Source of the DNA: MGIIa-K1 sp964577145
Lineage (GTDB): Archaea; Thermoplasmatota; Poseidoniia; Poseidoniales; Poseidoniaceae
NCBI GenBank assembly: GCA_964577145.1
Contig: CAZNXM010000005.1
Location: 9,473 to 73,472, forward strand
DNA length: 64,000 nucleotides
Direction: 5' to 3'
The notes under the pieces are model-generated. The model worked only from the letters and a program-made list of their open reading frames with translations. It ran no database searches and was not told the DNA's origin. The translations under genes and the position numbers were made by a program. This document shows, in pieces, positions 47,071 to 56,271 of the stretch; within the stretch, counting starts at the first letter, position 1; every line of letters starts with the position of its first letter.

Positions 47071-48197
47071 ATATGTGGTTAGGCCTCGATGATACCGACC
47101 ACCTCGAAGGAGGATGTACTACATTCGAGTTCCACAAATTATTGGAGGCTTTGCCCTGTTCATATGGCGAACCAAGGTTGGTTAGACTATGGCCATTTGC
47201 AGCACGTAGAACCCGTGGAAATGCTGCACTATCTGTCGAAATTCATCCCGAAGAGGGGATTGTCGAGTGGTTGGACAATTATTGGAATGAGAACATCGCA
47301 CCGTTAACAGGCTCTGTGAGTTCATCGAATCATAATGAACGCGAGCAACATCCTGCCGACCCTGGGATGGTACTATTCGACAAGCAACCTGCTGAGGAAT
47401 ACTACTGGAATGCAGTACGAGGTGAAACCTCATTCTTGGAAGGAGGGATTCAATGGGGTGGGCATGGGCGAATCGGTGCTGCTGCTGCTTGTGCATGGCG
47501 TGAAAACAATGTCACATGGGAAGGAATTGCATGGCGGGACGGTGAAAGGATTGTTTCAGAACAAGCTCTAACTGAAGTCGATTTAATGGAGGGAACATTC
47601 CTTTGCCGCGACCCTCGTACAAAGAGGGGATTGATCGCTCCAAGAGGGGCATGCCCTGTGATGTTTGGAGTTAGGGCGAGGGACATAATCACGGCACAGA
47701 AAGCTACTGCTTTACTGATAGAGGCAAAGGGAACCGGTAGTGTAAGTGGGCATAGAATTTTTGTGACCAATCAGGCAAGTGGTGACCATCTGCAATCAGA
47801 AATGGAAACTATCGTTGACGATTTACATGAAATGAGGGGCGGCCACATAGAGATCAATAATTCGATTTTGGCCTTCAAACAAGGGGGCGATGTCAATTCC
47901 ATCGCACGGTGGTTGAAGATTGGCGATAGAATCCAATTCAATGGATTGTTATTTGAAGGAAAGTGGCATTTGGAACTGCTAAAGGTTCTAGAATCTACAT
48001 CTAGTGAAAGGCCTCTTTGTTGTGGAAAACGAATGAAGTCCATGGGTTCTAGTCAGGGAATTCGCTGTGCTACATGTAAGTCTACTATGGATGATACGTG
48101 GGACAAAGTCGATAGAAAGGTGCCAATTGCTGGATGGGTAGAACCGCCATCTGATTCTAGAAGACATTTGGCAAGGCCATTGGACTGGAGAGCATAA
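47067..48197 (+). CDS. tiaS: tRNA(Ile2) agmatidine synthetase
   Basis: Attaches agmatine to C34 of tRNA(Ile) so it reads AUA codons; only in archaea. 376 residues. N-terminal WLGLDDTDHLEGGCTT is the family signature, followed by RLWPFAARRTRGNAAL. Near the C-terminus a nucleic-acid-binding OB-like part and a zinc ribbon (LCCGKRMK and CATCKS) are present. Four-base overlap with the upstream phosphatase; ATG 47067 or 47073 could be used. Confidence 0.95.
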   Translation: MNMWLGLDDTDHLEGGCTTFEFHKLLEALPCSYGEPRLVRLWPFAARRTRGNAALSVEIHPEEGIVEWLDNYWNENIAPLTGSVSSSNHNEREQHPADPGMVLFDKQPAEEYYWNAVRGETSFLEGGIQWGGHGRIGAAAACAWRENNVTWEGIAWRDGERIVSEQALTEVDLMEGTFLCRDPRTKRGLIAPRGACPVMFGVRARDIITAQKATALLIEAKGTGSVSGHRIFVTNQASGDHLQSEMETIVDDLHEMRGGHIEINNSILAFKQGGDVNSIARWLKIGDRIQFNGLLFEGKWHLELLKVLESTSSERPLCCGKRMKSMGSSQGIRCATCKSTMDDTWDKVDRKVPIAGWVEPPSDSRRHLARPLDWRA

Positions 48198-48230
48198 ACG
48201 GTAAAGGTCTCAAGTGGTTGCGAATGAAAC

Positions 48231-48467
48231 ATGGGCCTTGATACTACACAGATTACATACATCGTACTAGCGATTTCCTTCGTTGGAATGCTATGGTTCT
48301 TGACAAATAGAGGCCGAGCCAATTTGGCACAAGCTAAGGCAGATGCTGAACCAGCAATCGCAGGTGCCGATGTTATGGATGGAGCGGCTAAAAAACCAGA
48401 ACAATTCGATGAACCAAGCCCAGAAGCACTTGAAGAAATGGCTGCTTTGCTCGGCGAAGAAGAGTGA
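48231..48467 (+). CDS. Small single-helix membrane protein
   Basis: 78 residues: one N-terminal membrane helix (ITYIVLAISFVGMLWFL), a basic junction (TNRGR) and an acidic Ala/Glu-rich soluble tail. No known family. It follows tiaS by 33 bases and its stop abuts the convergent RecA-like gene. Confidence 0.65.
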   Translation: MGLDTTQITYIVLAISFVGMLWFLTNRGRANLAQAKADAEPAIAGADVMDGAAKKPEQFDEPSPEALEEMAALLGEEE

Positions 48468-49037
48468 TTATTCCTCAAATCCTGCCTCGGTAAGTCGCAA
48501 GTCTATCTGGTCATTACCATGATGGATTACCCGTTTAGAATCACTTCCTGGACGGGTTAATAGCCAAATGTCATCCACTTGCAATTCTTTAGCACCTCTT
48601 GCTCTAAGTGGAGCATCATCCATTGATTCACCGCCTTTAGATATTAGCAGGGTGGTCCAATTCACACCTGCTATCAAAGAATTTACTCCCTCGATTACAT
48701 CCTTAGGCATGCGCCCACTATCAGGACAGTAATCATCCAAAACAACTAGTTCGACCCCTGGTAGTGCAGTTGTTGCTCTTTTCAATTCACTAAATGCAAT
48801 ATCTAGGGCTCCGATGAGATTCATAGCATGAAATCTCGAAGAAGCGACAAGTGGCATCTCATCGAATATTTGTGAAAATCTTAGACCGTCTGGTAATTCA
48901 GGTGCAACCCAAACTACGCGCCCGCCATTTTCTATTACTTGACGAGCAAGTTGAAGACCGATTGTTGTCCCACCGCATGAACCCTCAACCGCTAAGTGAA
49001 TAGAACGGCCATTCAGTTCAGGTGACCAGAGCGTCAT
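48468..49037 (-). CDS. RecA/RadB-like protein with degenerate P-loop
   Basis: 189 residues. It has the RecA-fold layout of a RadB/KaiC relative: VEGSCGGTTIGLQLARQVIE near the start, a beta strand with VVWVAPE, and the Walker B-like VELVVLDDY. The P-loop position reads GSCGGTT (residues 19-25), so the usual lysine is absent and ATP hydrolysis is doubtful. Family placement rests on my reading of fold features and is not certain. The CBS protein lies upstream with 35 bases between. Confidence 0.65.
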   Translation of the reverse strand: MTLWSPELNGRSIHLAVEGSCGGTTIGLQLARQVIENGGRVVWVAPELPDGLRFSQIFDEMPLVASSRFHAMNLIGALDIAFSELKRATTALPGVELVVLDDYCPDSGRMPKDVIEGVNSLIAGVNWTTLLISKGGESMDDAPLRARGAKELQVDDIWLLTRPGSDSKRVIHHGNDQIDLRLTEAGFEE

Positions 49038-49072
49038 GAAATTACCTCCTTGTCATTGGTAGATGAGGATTA

Positions 49073-49627
49073 TCATAATTTGATACTTTCAAGCAATTCA
49101 TCAGAATCGATTTCCTCATCCTCATTTCCTCCAAGAAGAAGTCCAAGTAAATCATCAGGTGGGTCTTCTGCAGCGGCTGCCTTAGCAATTACTTTCTTAG
49201 ATCTTGATAATCTAGCACTCATTAATTGATGAGCCTCAAGCCTACGTGTTGCATCACGGTAATCTGAAGGAGAAAAGTACCCCTTGAACTCGCCATTATT
49301 GTCTATAATTACCAGAGCATCAGGCCTCTTGGCTAGCATTATATCTAGAGCTTTAGAAAGGTGTGTATTACTATCTATGGTGACGATATTCGTACGCATT
49401 ATCTTGGAAACTTTCATTTTACTGGGGTTTTTTCCTTCAGAGATTATTGAAAGAATATCCTTTACCGTAACCACTCCTTGAATTTCATTACCGCCCTTGA
49501 TTTTGACAAGAACTGCAAGTCCAGATTCAGATGCGAGTTGTGAAGCGATACTCGTCACAGTCGCCTTAGGTTCAACGACAATATGCTCGTCGATAATACT
49601 CATGTCGGATACAGTTGGCTCCTGCAT
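49073..49627 (-). CDS. CBS-domain pair protein
   Basis: 184 residues with two CBS domains: first around 10-65 (GVVTVKDILSII), second around 73-130 (VSKIMRTNIVTIDSNTHL, GYFSPSDYRDATRR). The last 50 residues are helical and acidic. CBS pairs bind adenine nucleotides and act as energy sensors; the partner is unknown. It may be co-transcribed with the RecA-like gene downstream. Confidence 0.88.
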   Translation of the reverse strand: MQEPTVSDMSIIDEHIVVEPKATVTSIASQLASESGLAVLVKIKGGNEIQGVVTVKDILSIISEGKNPSKMKVSKIMRTNIVTIDSNTHLSKALDIMLAKRPDALVIIDNNGEFKGYFSPSDYRDATRRLEAHQLMSARLSRSKKVIAKAAAAEDPPDDLLGLLLGGNEDEEIDSDELLESIKL

Positions 49628-49703
49628 AAATTAGATACAGAGGGCATAGGGCATAGCAATTGCGCATGACAACCCATATGACCCATCCCCTCATAGGACA
49701 GAT

Positions 49704-49928
49704 ATGGGCGATGTAAGTGTGCTAGTTGAAGGGGAAAGAATACCCCGAAGAGCGCTTCCAAAATTCGAAGAGGTTGAAGGGGGTATGCTCGCAGCGGTTT
49801 CCCGTGATGGCGTTCTTGCTACTGCACTTGAAGATGAAAATCAATATGGTCCACATATGATGATTATACTTCTCATGGTTACGGCTACACTAACGGGTGG
49901 CGCAATCCTCGCATTCCAAATGTTGTAA
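49704..49928 (+). CDS. Small tail-anchored-type membrane protein
   Basis: 74 residues: a soluble N-terminus and a single C-terminal helix (IILLMVTATLTGGAILAF) ending two residues from the C-terminus. No family recognised. The topology is that of a tail-anchored protein, the substrate class of Get3-type ATPases, of which one lies at 26369-27535. Confidence 0.6.
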   Translation: MGDVSVLVEGERIPRRALPKFEEVEGGMLAAVSRDGVLATALEDENQYGPHMMIILLMVTATLTGGAILAFQML

Positions 49929-49968
49929 GCAACCATGCGCCCTGACGTACTCAACATGCGTAACATAG

Positions 49969-49995
49969 AAACCCTTCACAGATGCGAACGGGTTT
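49969..49995. promoter_or_regulatory. AAACCC/GGGTTT inverted repeat before membrane protein
   Basis: Six-base arms (49969-49974 and 49990-49995) with a 15-base loop, ending three bases before ATG 49999. The same arm sequence occurs at 20351-20367. Chance occurrence is possible. Confidence 0.25.
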
Positions 49996-49998
49996 TGG

Positions 49999-50466
49999 AT
50001 GGGGCCGCAACTTGATGAAACCGATTTGGAAGTAGAAGTGGCGAAGGCCGGTTTTACAGATAAACGGTGGACGATTATGGCTGCTTTGCTAGGTACCAAT
50101 ACAGCGGTAATGCTATTTCAAGGAATTGAACAGAATAAGGACCCACAAAATTTCAGGGAAATTGCTCTAATATTTATTGCAATTTGCCTTCCATTCCAGG
50201 TGGTTTATTTCATGATCCATACATACGTTATCGAATACTCAGATGCTATTGGGACAAATTCACATATTATTCTTCAGAGACTATCTACATTGTGCCAAGT
50301 CATTGCCTACTTCTCACTTGGAGGAGTAATTCTACTATGGTACAATATGAGTAAGACGGTAGGGATTGCTTTCACTCTAAGTGCAGGAATTGCAATAATT
50401 CTGGTTAGGTTAGCAATGACTCAGGCAGAATCACTTGAGAAAGAGAGAATTGAAACCTCTGAGTAA
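49999..50466 (+). CDS. Hypothetical membrane protein, about four helices
   Basis: 155 residues with hydrophobic stretches (WTIMAALLGTNTAVMLF, LIFIAICLPFQVVYFMI, LCQVIAYFSLGGVILLW, GIAFTLSAGIAIILVRL). No family recognised. Follows the tail-anchored protein by 70 bases and converges on purB with two bases between stops. Confidence 0.65.
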   Translation: MGPQLDETDLEVEVAKAGFTDKRWTIMAALLGTNTAVMLFQGIEQNKDPQNFREIALIFIAICLPFQVVYFMIHTYVIEYSDAIGTNSHIILQRLSTLCQVIAYFSLGGVILLWYNMSKTVGIAFTLSAGIAIILVRLAMTQAESLEKERIETSE

Positions 50467-50468
50467 TT

Positions 50469-51818
50469 TCACTTGATTGCAGCACGGGCTAATGCCACTG
50501 CTTCATCTACAATTTCACCAGATACGCCTACGTGATTTGCTGGGTCAAACATAGCTTCGAGTTCTTCTGCTCCAAAACAAGCGGTGATTGCAGGTGTTCG
50601 TGAACATACATCGATTAATTCTTCACCACTTTCAATGGCTTCGAAAGAAGCACCGCGGAGAATCTCATGCGCTTCATCTCTACCAATGCCATGTGCAACC
50701 AAGTCAATCATGACCTTCTCTGCCATTACCAGCCCTTTCTGGCTAGCGATATTAGCGAGCATCCTATCTGAATCGACCCATAGATTGGTCAAAACATTAG
50801 CAGTCTTGGCGATTACATCCTCACATAATGCAGATGCATGGGAGAGAGTAAACCTCTCGCTACTGGAGTTAGCTAAATCTCTCTCGTGCCACAATAATGC
50901 ATTTTCATAAGTTGGAATGATAAATGAGCGAACAATTCTAGCAAGGCCTGATGCATTCTCACTCTTGATTGGGTTCTTTTTGTGAGCCATAGTCGATGAA
51001 CCTACTTGCTTCTTAACATCAAACCCTTCTCCTGCCTCAGCGATTTCGCTTCGTTGAAGGTTTCGAATTTCCTGCAATACTTTTTCACAAGTACATGCGA
51101 CATTAGCGAGCCATGAAACATATTCGACGTAACGATCTCTGCCAACTACTTGAGTTGTAGCGAGTGGTACTCCTAGACCGAGGTGTGTTAGGATTAGTCT
51201 CTGCAATTCCCGTGCTCCTTCTCCTTGAGCCGCACCGGTTCCAACTGCACCTAGGAATTTGCCAACTGCTATTCGCGGGGATGCCTCATCTAAGCGTATG
51301 AGTTGACGGCGTAATTCGTCCAACCAAACTGCGGCTTTGAGTCCAAATGTGATAGGTACTGCTGCCTGGCCATGAGTACGCCCCAGCATGACAGTATCTC
51401 TCTCTCTTTCAGAAAGGTCCGCTGTTACTGCAATCAAATTACACAATTGTTCCCTGAGTAAAACCATGGAATCTCTCAATTGGAGCCCGACTGCTGTATC
51501 GACAATGTCATTGGAAGTAGCACCTAGGTGAATGCACCAACCTGCTTCCCCGGCAGCTTCAGTCATCGCTTTAGTGAGAGCCATGATATCGTGACGTGTT
51601 TCTGCCTCGATTTCACTTACCCTTTCCTTAGTAACAATCGAGGGTACTGCAATCTTTTCTACGATTGCATAATCATCAGCAGAGACTCTTCCCATCTGCA
51701 TATGAGCCCAGATTAAAGCCCTCTCGACTTCTAGTTGGCGTTGGTGGCGTCCTAGTTCAGACCAGATCTCTTTGAAGTCCTGACAGCCGTAGCGGTAGTC
51801 GAGTGGGCAGAATGCCAT
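50469..51818 (-). CDS. purB: Adenylosuccinate lyase
   Basis: Catalyses two steps of purine synthesis, splitting SAICAR and adenylosuccinate. About 449 residues. The fumarase/lyase signature is SSTMAHKKNPIKSEN, with GRTHGQAAVP and ATSNDIVDTAVGLQL earlier. I place the start at ATG 51818 (MAFCPLDYRYG), which fits the family; ATG 51833 five codons upstream is also open. It lies downstream of dph6 on the same strand. Confidence 0.95.
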   Translation of the reverse strand: MAFCPLDYRYGCQDFKEIWSELGRHQRQLEVERALIWAHMQMGRVSADDYAIVEKIAVPSIVTKERVSEIEAETRHDIMALTKAMTEAAGEAGWCIHLGATSNDIVDTAVGLQLRDSMVLLREQLCNLIAVTADLSERERDTVMLGRTHGQAAVPITFGLKAAVWLDELRRQLIRLDEASPRIAVGKFLGAVGTGAAQGEGARELQRLILTHLGLGVPLATTQVVGRDRYVEYVSWLANVACTCEKVLQEIRNLQRSEIAEAGEGFDVKKQVGSSTMAHKKNPIKSENASGLARIVRSFIIPTYENALLWHERDLANSSSERFTLSHASALCEDVIAKTANVLTNLWVDSDRMLANIASQKGLVMAEKVMIDLVAHGIGRDEAHEILRGASFEAIESGEELIDVCSRTPAITACFGAEELEAMFDPANHVGVSGEIVDEAVALARAAIK

Positions 51819-51863
51819 GTTGTAAGGCCCCATGTGCGGAGGTCATGAACATTCCGCGGGCGT

Positions 51864-52511
51864 TCACCTTGTAAATTCGAGGTGTCCTCTAACGCCATCC
51901 CAATGTGAATTGAATTCAACATCAAGGCGTCCATTCATGTGCGGTCCAGCGACAACTAAGGTTTCATATTCCCCGCCTTCGCCATCAACATGAAATCTAT
52001 ATTTCGCTGCAAGAGACTCTAATTCGAATAGATATTCAGGTGTGAGAACCCGGCCTAACCATTCACTAGTAAGCCCCTCACTGGAAACTCCGGTAATCAT
52101 CACCTCGAATCCATTTTCTACCAATCCCCGCATGTGAATGAGCCTAGGCTGATGCCAAAGAGGGGTGAATGATTTGATTTGCAAGCGTTCACACATCAAC
52201 TCAATTCGAGTCTTCTGGTAATCAGACCTCAATGCTCCTGCAACAATTCCATCTAGTTCTAGTGAGGAAAGGACCTTCTCAAGATCTTCTACTTCCTCTT
52301 CGGCAATTCCCATGGTTGGTATAGAAACCCATTCAATTTCGCAAAGTTCAGCCTGCTTTTCGACAAGAGAAGTTCCGGGAATCTGAAACATCCATGAGTC
52401 GTCACCCTCAACTATCATGGTGATTAGGTGACTAACCTCCCAACCTTTGCACTGAGCCCACCATAGTGCTGCTGTGCTGTCCTTGCCACCACTGGATAGA
52501 ACTGCGACCTT
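51864..52511 (-). CDS. dph6: Diphthine-ammonia ligase
   Basis: Last step of diphthamide synthesis on elongation factor 2, using ATP and ammonia. About 215 residues. PP-loop SSGGKDSTAAL at the N-terminus, then IVAGALRSDYQKTRIE, TPLWHQPR and the C-terminal DGEGGEYETLVVAGP, all typical. The frame opens at 52574, but the family begins at GTG 52511 (VKVAVLSSGG). Divergent from the proteasome gene. Its target, the EF-2 gene, starts at 63969. Confidence 0.92.
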   Translation of the reverse strand, partial: KVAVLSSGGKDSTAALWWAQCKGWEVSHLITMIVEGDDSWMFQIPGTSLVEKQAELCEIEWVSIPTMGIAEEEVEDLEKVLSSLELDGIVAGALRSDYQKTRIELMCERLQIKSFTPLWHQPRLIHMRGLVENGFEVMITGVSSEGLTSEWLGRVLTPEYLFELESLAAKYRFHVDGEGGEYETLVVAGPHMNGRLDVEFNSHWDGVRGHLEFTR

Positions 52512-52576
52512 CACGGTGGTCCCACCCCACCAAGGTTGATAAGACCCCGGCCCGGACAGCGGGTAGAGGTGCACTC

Positions 52577-53299
52577 ATGCAACCCAGCGGTAGAGGATAT
52601 GACCACGGAATTACCACCTTCAGCCCCGACGGACGTTTGTTCCAGGTTGAATACGCTAGAGAGTCTGTAAAGAGAGGAACAACCACTGCTGGATTGAAGT
52701 TCCGCGATGGTGTAGTCTTGGTGTGCGACAAGAGAATTGCTAGCCGTTTAATTATTCCAGAATCAATCGAGAAGATGTTCAAAATCGACGGACATGTAGG
52801 TATTGCAACATCTGGACTTGTCGCTGATGCACGTCAATTAGTCGCACGTGCAAGAGTTGAGGCGCAGATTAACAGAATCACATATGCTGCATCGGTCCCG
52901 GTTGATATCTTAACAAAGAAAATTTGTGACTTTAAGCAATCATTTACCCAATATGGTGGTTCAAGGCCATTTGGTACCGCCTTACTAATTGGCGGGGTTG
53001 ACGAAAATGGAATCCATTTGTTTGAGACCGACCCCTCTGGAGCATACCAATCCTATCATGCAGGAGCTATTGGAAGTGGGCGTAATACCGTTATCGAATA
53101 CTTTGAGAAAAATTGGAAAAACAATCTGACACTCAATGCTGCTATGAAGCTTGGACTCGAGGCCCTGCGTAATGCAAACGATCAGGAACTAAATCGTGAG
53201 GCGGTTGAAGTTTCTGTTATCGATGCTGATGGTTACCGAATCTTGGACCGTTCTGAGGTCAATAAGCAAATCGATAGACTCAAGCCACTTGAGGAGTGA
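52577..53299 (+). CDS. psmA: 20S proteasome alpha subunit
   Basis: Forms the outer rings and gate of the archaeal 20S proteasome. 240 residues from ATG 52577 (MQPSGRGYDHGITTFSPDG) with GAGGTG upstream; the frame is open further upstream but without family similarity. FQVEYARESVKRGTTTAG is the alpha signature. It opens the proteasome-SBDS-exosome superoperon, as in many archaea. Confidence 0.97.
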   Translation: MQPSGRGYDHGITTFSPDGRLFQVEYARESVKRGTTTAGLKFRDGVVLVCDKRIASRLIIPESIEKMFKIDGHVGIATSGLVADARQLVARARVEAQINRITYAASVPVDILTKKICDFKQSFTQYGGSRPFGTALLIGGVDENGIHLFETDPSGAYQSYHAGAIGSGRNTVIEYFEKNWKNNLTLNAAMKLGLEALRNANDQELNREAVEVSVIDADGYRILDRSEVNKQIDRLKPLEE

Positions 53300-53307
53300 C
53301 TGAGGTT

Positions 53308-53994
53308 ATGGTAAGCCTAGATGCTGCTGTCCTTGCTCGATGGGAGTATGGCGGTAAGCGTTTTGAAGTTCTTTGCGACCCCGAATTGGTTGACAAATTC
53401 AAAGCGAACCCAAATGATGTCGATATTGACCAATTTCTTGCTACCGACGAAGTGTGGCACGATGCCAGAGGCGGCGATCGCCCTACTGAAGAGGCAATAG
53501 AGAATACATTTGGAACTCAAGACATTACTGAAATCACCTCAAAAATTCTTGAGAAGGGTAGCATTCAACTAACTACTAATCAACGTAAGTCTATGGTCGA
53601 GGAGAAAAAGCAGAAAATTATTCACGAGATTCATTCCACTGCTATTGACCCAAGAGCAAAAACACCGCATCCTATCACACGGATTGAACTCGCACTGGAG
53701 GAAAGTAGGTTCTCTATTGACCCATTCAAGAGATTGGATGTGCAAGTAAAGGAAGCAATTGAAATTCTCAAACCATTGATTCCTCTTTCATTTGAGCCAG
53801 TAAGGATCGCATTCCGTGTCCCAGGTTCAGGATATGGTGCAGTAAGCAAGTTCCTTCGCACATTTTTAGACAAAGAAGAGTGGTTATCTAATGGTGATTG
53901 GGCATGTATTATCGAATGCCCCCCCGGCATGGCTGGAAGCCTCATTGGAAAGGTGAAAGGCGCAGCACATGGAAGTGAAGTGAAGGAACTCTAA
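53308..53994 (+). CDS. SBDS-family ribosome maturation protein
   Basis: 228 residues. The SBDS family frees the large subunit from anti-association factor IF6. The family opening MVSLDAAVLARWEYGGKRFE supports ATG 53308; a GTG at 53296 overlapping the psmA stop is also open. IVKTQDITE-like FGTQDITEITSKILEKG and HPITRIELALEE are typical. It lies between the proteasome and exosome genes, the usual archaeal order. Confidence 0.94.
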   Translation: MVSLDAAVLARWEYGGKRFEVLCDPELVDKFKANPNDVDIDQFLATDEVWHDARGGDRPTEEAIENTFGTQDITEITSKILEKGSIQLTTNQRKSMVEEKKQKIIHEIHSTAIDPRAKTPHPITRIELALEESRFSIDPFKRLDVQVKEAIEILKPLIPLSFEPVRIAFRVPGSGYGAVSKFLRTFLDKEEWLSNGDWACIIECPPGMAGSLIGKVKGAAHGSEVKEL

Positions 53995-54057
53995 GCATTA
54001 CCTGCCATCGGCTGCTTTATCATGGGTTGGCGGGTCGGCCGGACCGGAGACAAGAGA

Positions 54058-54750
54058 ATGTCAGGAGCGGAAACAGGCGCCGAGCTGCGCCTCGTGACTC
54101 CTGGGGAGGCCATCGGGGCCTCTACCGGAGTGCGAGCAGGAACAGGAGCCCTCTCACAGGGCGAGAATATCATAGCCACCCGACTCGGGTGGGTTAAGGA
54201 ACTAAATGGCACAGTGTCGGTTGACCCGATTAATGCTGCATATATGCCACGATCAGGCGACCTAGTATTGGGTGTAGTCGAGAGTGTGCGCAACAACCTT
54301 TGGTTCGCAGATGTCAATGGTCCATTCAATGGATTACTACCAATGTCCCTCGCACCATGGAAGGTCGAGTTTGGTGCAGCCCGCATCCACATGGATGTAG
54401 GCGATGTCATGCTCGCTCGTGTCCAAGAGGTCGATGAGGCCCACAATGTTGTACTCACCATGAAAGGTGTCGGACTTCGCCGTCTTAAGGAAGGCATGAT
54501 GTCCGAAATTAGTATGAACCATATTTCCCGCCTACGTGGCGATGGAGATTCAACTCTTAGAGCCCTGAAAGAAGCAAGTGATTGCCGCATTATTGTGGCA
54601 GAGAACGGCCGAGTATGGGTAGATGGAGATGCTGCTGGCGTTTCCTTCATGCGACAAGTCCTCGACTTGGTTCGCAATGGTGGCCACAAGGCTACTTTCG
54701 ACGCCTCGCTTGAGGCGATCATGAATGATGCACCAGGAGGTGTTGCCTGA
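54058..54750 (+). CDS. rrp4: Exosome RNA-binding cap subunit Rrp4
   Basis: Binds RNA on top of the Rrp41-Rrp42 ring. 230 residues from ATG 54058 (MSGAETGAELRLVTPGEA), with GGAGAC upstream. Contains the S1 domain (RSGDLVLGVVESVRNNLW, VGDVMLARVQEVDEAHNVVL) and a KH-like domain (CRIIVAENGRVWVDGD). The stop overlaps the rrp41 ATG by one base. Confidence 0.95.
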   Translation: MSGAETGAELRLVTPGEAIGASTGVRAGTGALSQGENIIATRLGWVKELNGTVSVDPINAAYMPRSGDLVLGVVESVRNNLWFADVNGPFNGLLPMSLAPWKVEFGAARIHMDVGDVMLARVQEVDEAHNVVLTMKGVGLRRLKEGMMSEISMNHISRLRGDGDSTLRALKEASDCRIIVAENGRVWVDGDAAGVSFMRQVLDLVRNGGHKATFDASLEAIMNDAPGGVA

Positions 54751-55487
54751 TGGGTGGATACGGAGATGTACAATTACTAAACGAAGACGGTAGTCGACTA
54801 GATGGTCGTGCTATCGATGAAATGAGAGAAGTCGAAGTTGAGGCCGGGATATTACCTGCGGCTGATGGTTCGGCATGGGTTAAACATGGACTCAACATAG
54901 CAGTATGTGCAGTTTATGGGCCAATGGAAGCACATCCACGTAAGATTCAGCGCCAAGACCGTGCTGTAATCGATGTGCGATACAATATGGCACCATTCTC
55001 TACAAGCGATAGAATCCGCCCAGGATTCAACCGCCGTTCCCGAGAGATTAGCAAAGTTACCGCTGAAGCTCTAGAATCGGTAGTTCTAGTCGAGCGTTAC
55101 CCGCGTTCCAAGATTCGTGTCGAAATCGAAATTCTCGCTGCAGAAGCAGGAACCCGATGTGTAGGACTCACGGCTGCTGCCGTTGCTCTTGCGGACGCTG
55201 GAATCCCAATGAGGGATCTTATCGTCGGTGTTGCAAGCGGAAAGGTAGAGGATACAGTTGTTCTTGACCTTGACAAAGCAGAGGATAACTACGGGCAGGC
55301 AGATTTGCCAATGGGTATCCTACCAACAACCGGTGAAATCGCATTCCTTCAGATGGATGGCGACCTCTCCGTAGAGGAATTCAACACCTGCCTTGAATAC
55401 AATATGAAGGCGGCAAAGGAAATCCATGTACTAATGATAGACGCACTCAAGCGCCGCTATGATGAGAAGAACGGAGGTGAGGCTTGA
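54750..55487 (+). CDS. rrp41: Exosome catalytic subunit Rrp41
   Basis: Active RNase PH subunit of the archaeal exosome, degrading RNA 3' to 5' with phosphate. 245 residues. RLDGRAIDEMREVEVEAG, VDVRYNMAPFS, RPGFNRRSREISK and the catalytic-region DLDKAEDNYGQADLPMG are typical. Its end overlaps the rrp42 start. Confidence 0.96.
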   Translation: MGGYGDVQLLNEDGSRLDGRAIDEMREVEVEAGILPAADGSAWVKHGLNIAVCAVYGPMEAHPRKIQRQDRAVIDVRYNMAPFSTSDRIRPGFNRRSREISKVTAEALESVVLVERYPRSKIRVEIEILAAEAGTRCVGLTAAAVALADAGIPMRDLIVGVASGKVEDTVVLDLDKAEDNYGQADLPMGILPTTGEIAFLQMDGDLSVEEFNTCLEYNMKAAKEIHVLMIDALKRRYDEKNGGEA

Positions 55488-56269
55488 TGGTCGAACTCGT
55501 TCCCTCTCTACTGCGCCAAGAGTTAGCAAAACTCGCAGAATCTGACCAAAGAATCGACGGTCGTGGCCAATGGGATTCACGTGAAATTACACTAGAGACA
55601 AACTGCCTCTACAATGCAGAAGGTAGTGCAAAGGTAACTTGGGGTGATACGATTGTCTATGCTGGAGTTAAGTTCGAAGTTCGAACACCATGGCCAGACC
55701 GCCCGACACAGGGTTCGCTGATGTGCGGAGCTGAACTCCGCCCAGTCGCTGGACGAAAGTATGAACCTGGACCTCCTTCACCACAATCAATCGAACTCAG
55801 TAGAGTCGTTGACCGTGGAATCCGTGAGTCAGGATGCATCGATATGGATGCTCTTTGTATCATACCTGGTGAGAAGGTTCTCGGAGTTATGATCGATATC
55901 CACGTGCTTTCTGATAAGGGTAATATTTTCGACGCATGTGCACTTGGTGCCATCGCAGCATTACGAACTGCCACTGTTCCAGCCGAGAGATTTGACATTG
56001 GCGAGGATTACCCATTAGCAGTTTCAATGACACCAACAATGTGTTCCTTTACTCGTGTCGGTGGACGCTATGTTCTCGATGCTAATGACGAGGAAGAACT
56101 CGGCGGAGATGAAAGGATACACATCACCTTAGGTGATGAAGGACATCTCCATTCTCTTCAGAAGGGATTAAAGGGAACTTTCACGCCGGCCGAATTCGCT
56201 GAGATACTCGATATCGCACAGTCCCGCTGTGCTGAACTCGCCACTCTCGTCAACTCCAAGGAGGCATGA
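55487..56269 (+). CDS. rrp42: Exosome ring subunit Rrp42
   Basis: Inactive RNase PH partner needed for the exosome ring. 260 residues from ATG 55487, with a perfect GGAGGTGA just upstream inside rrp41. RIDGRGQWDSREITLET, AKVTWGDTIVYAGVK and RVVDRGIRESG are typical. The stop overlaps an ATG used by or just before the L37Ae gene. Confidence 0.96.
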   Translation: MVELVPSLLRQELAKLAESDQRIDGRGQWDSREITLETNCLYNAEGSAKVTWGDTIVYAGVKFEVRTPWPDRPTQGSLMCGAELRPVAGRKYEPGPPSPQSIELSRVVDRGIRESGCIDMDALCIIPGEKVLGVMIDIHVLSDKGNIFDACALGAIAALRTATVPAERFDIGEDYPLAVSMTPTMCSFTRVGGRYVLDANDEEELGGDERIHITLGDEGHLHSLQKGLKGTFTPAEFAEILDIAQSRCAELATLVNSKEA

Positions 56270-56271
56270 AC

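Noticed and set aside
53991..54773. Minus-strand open frame opposite rrp4 (260 codons)
   Set aside because: Arg/Ser/Pro/Thr-rich translation with no family features, while the plus strand carries the S1 and KH domains of Rrp4 in the expected operon position.
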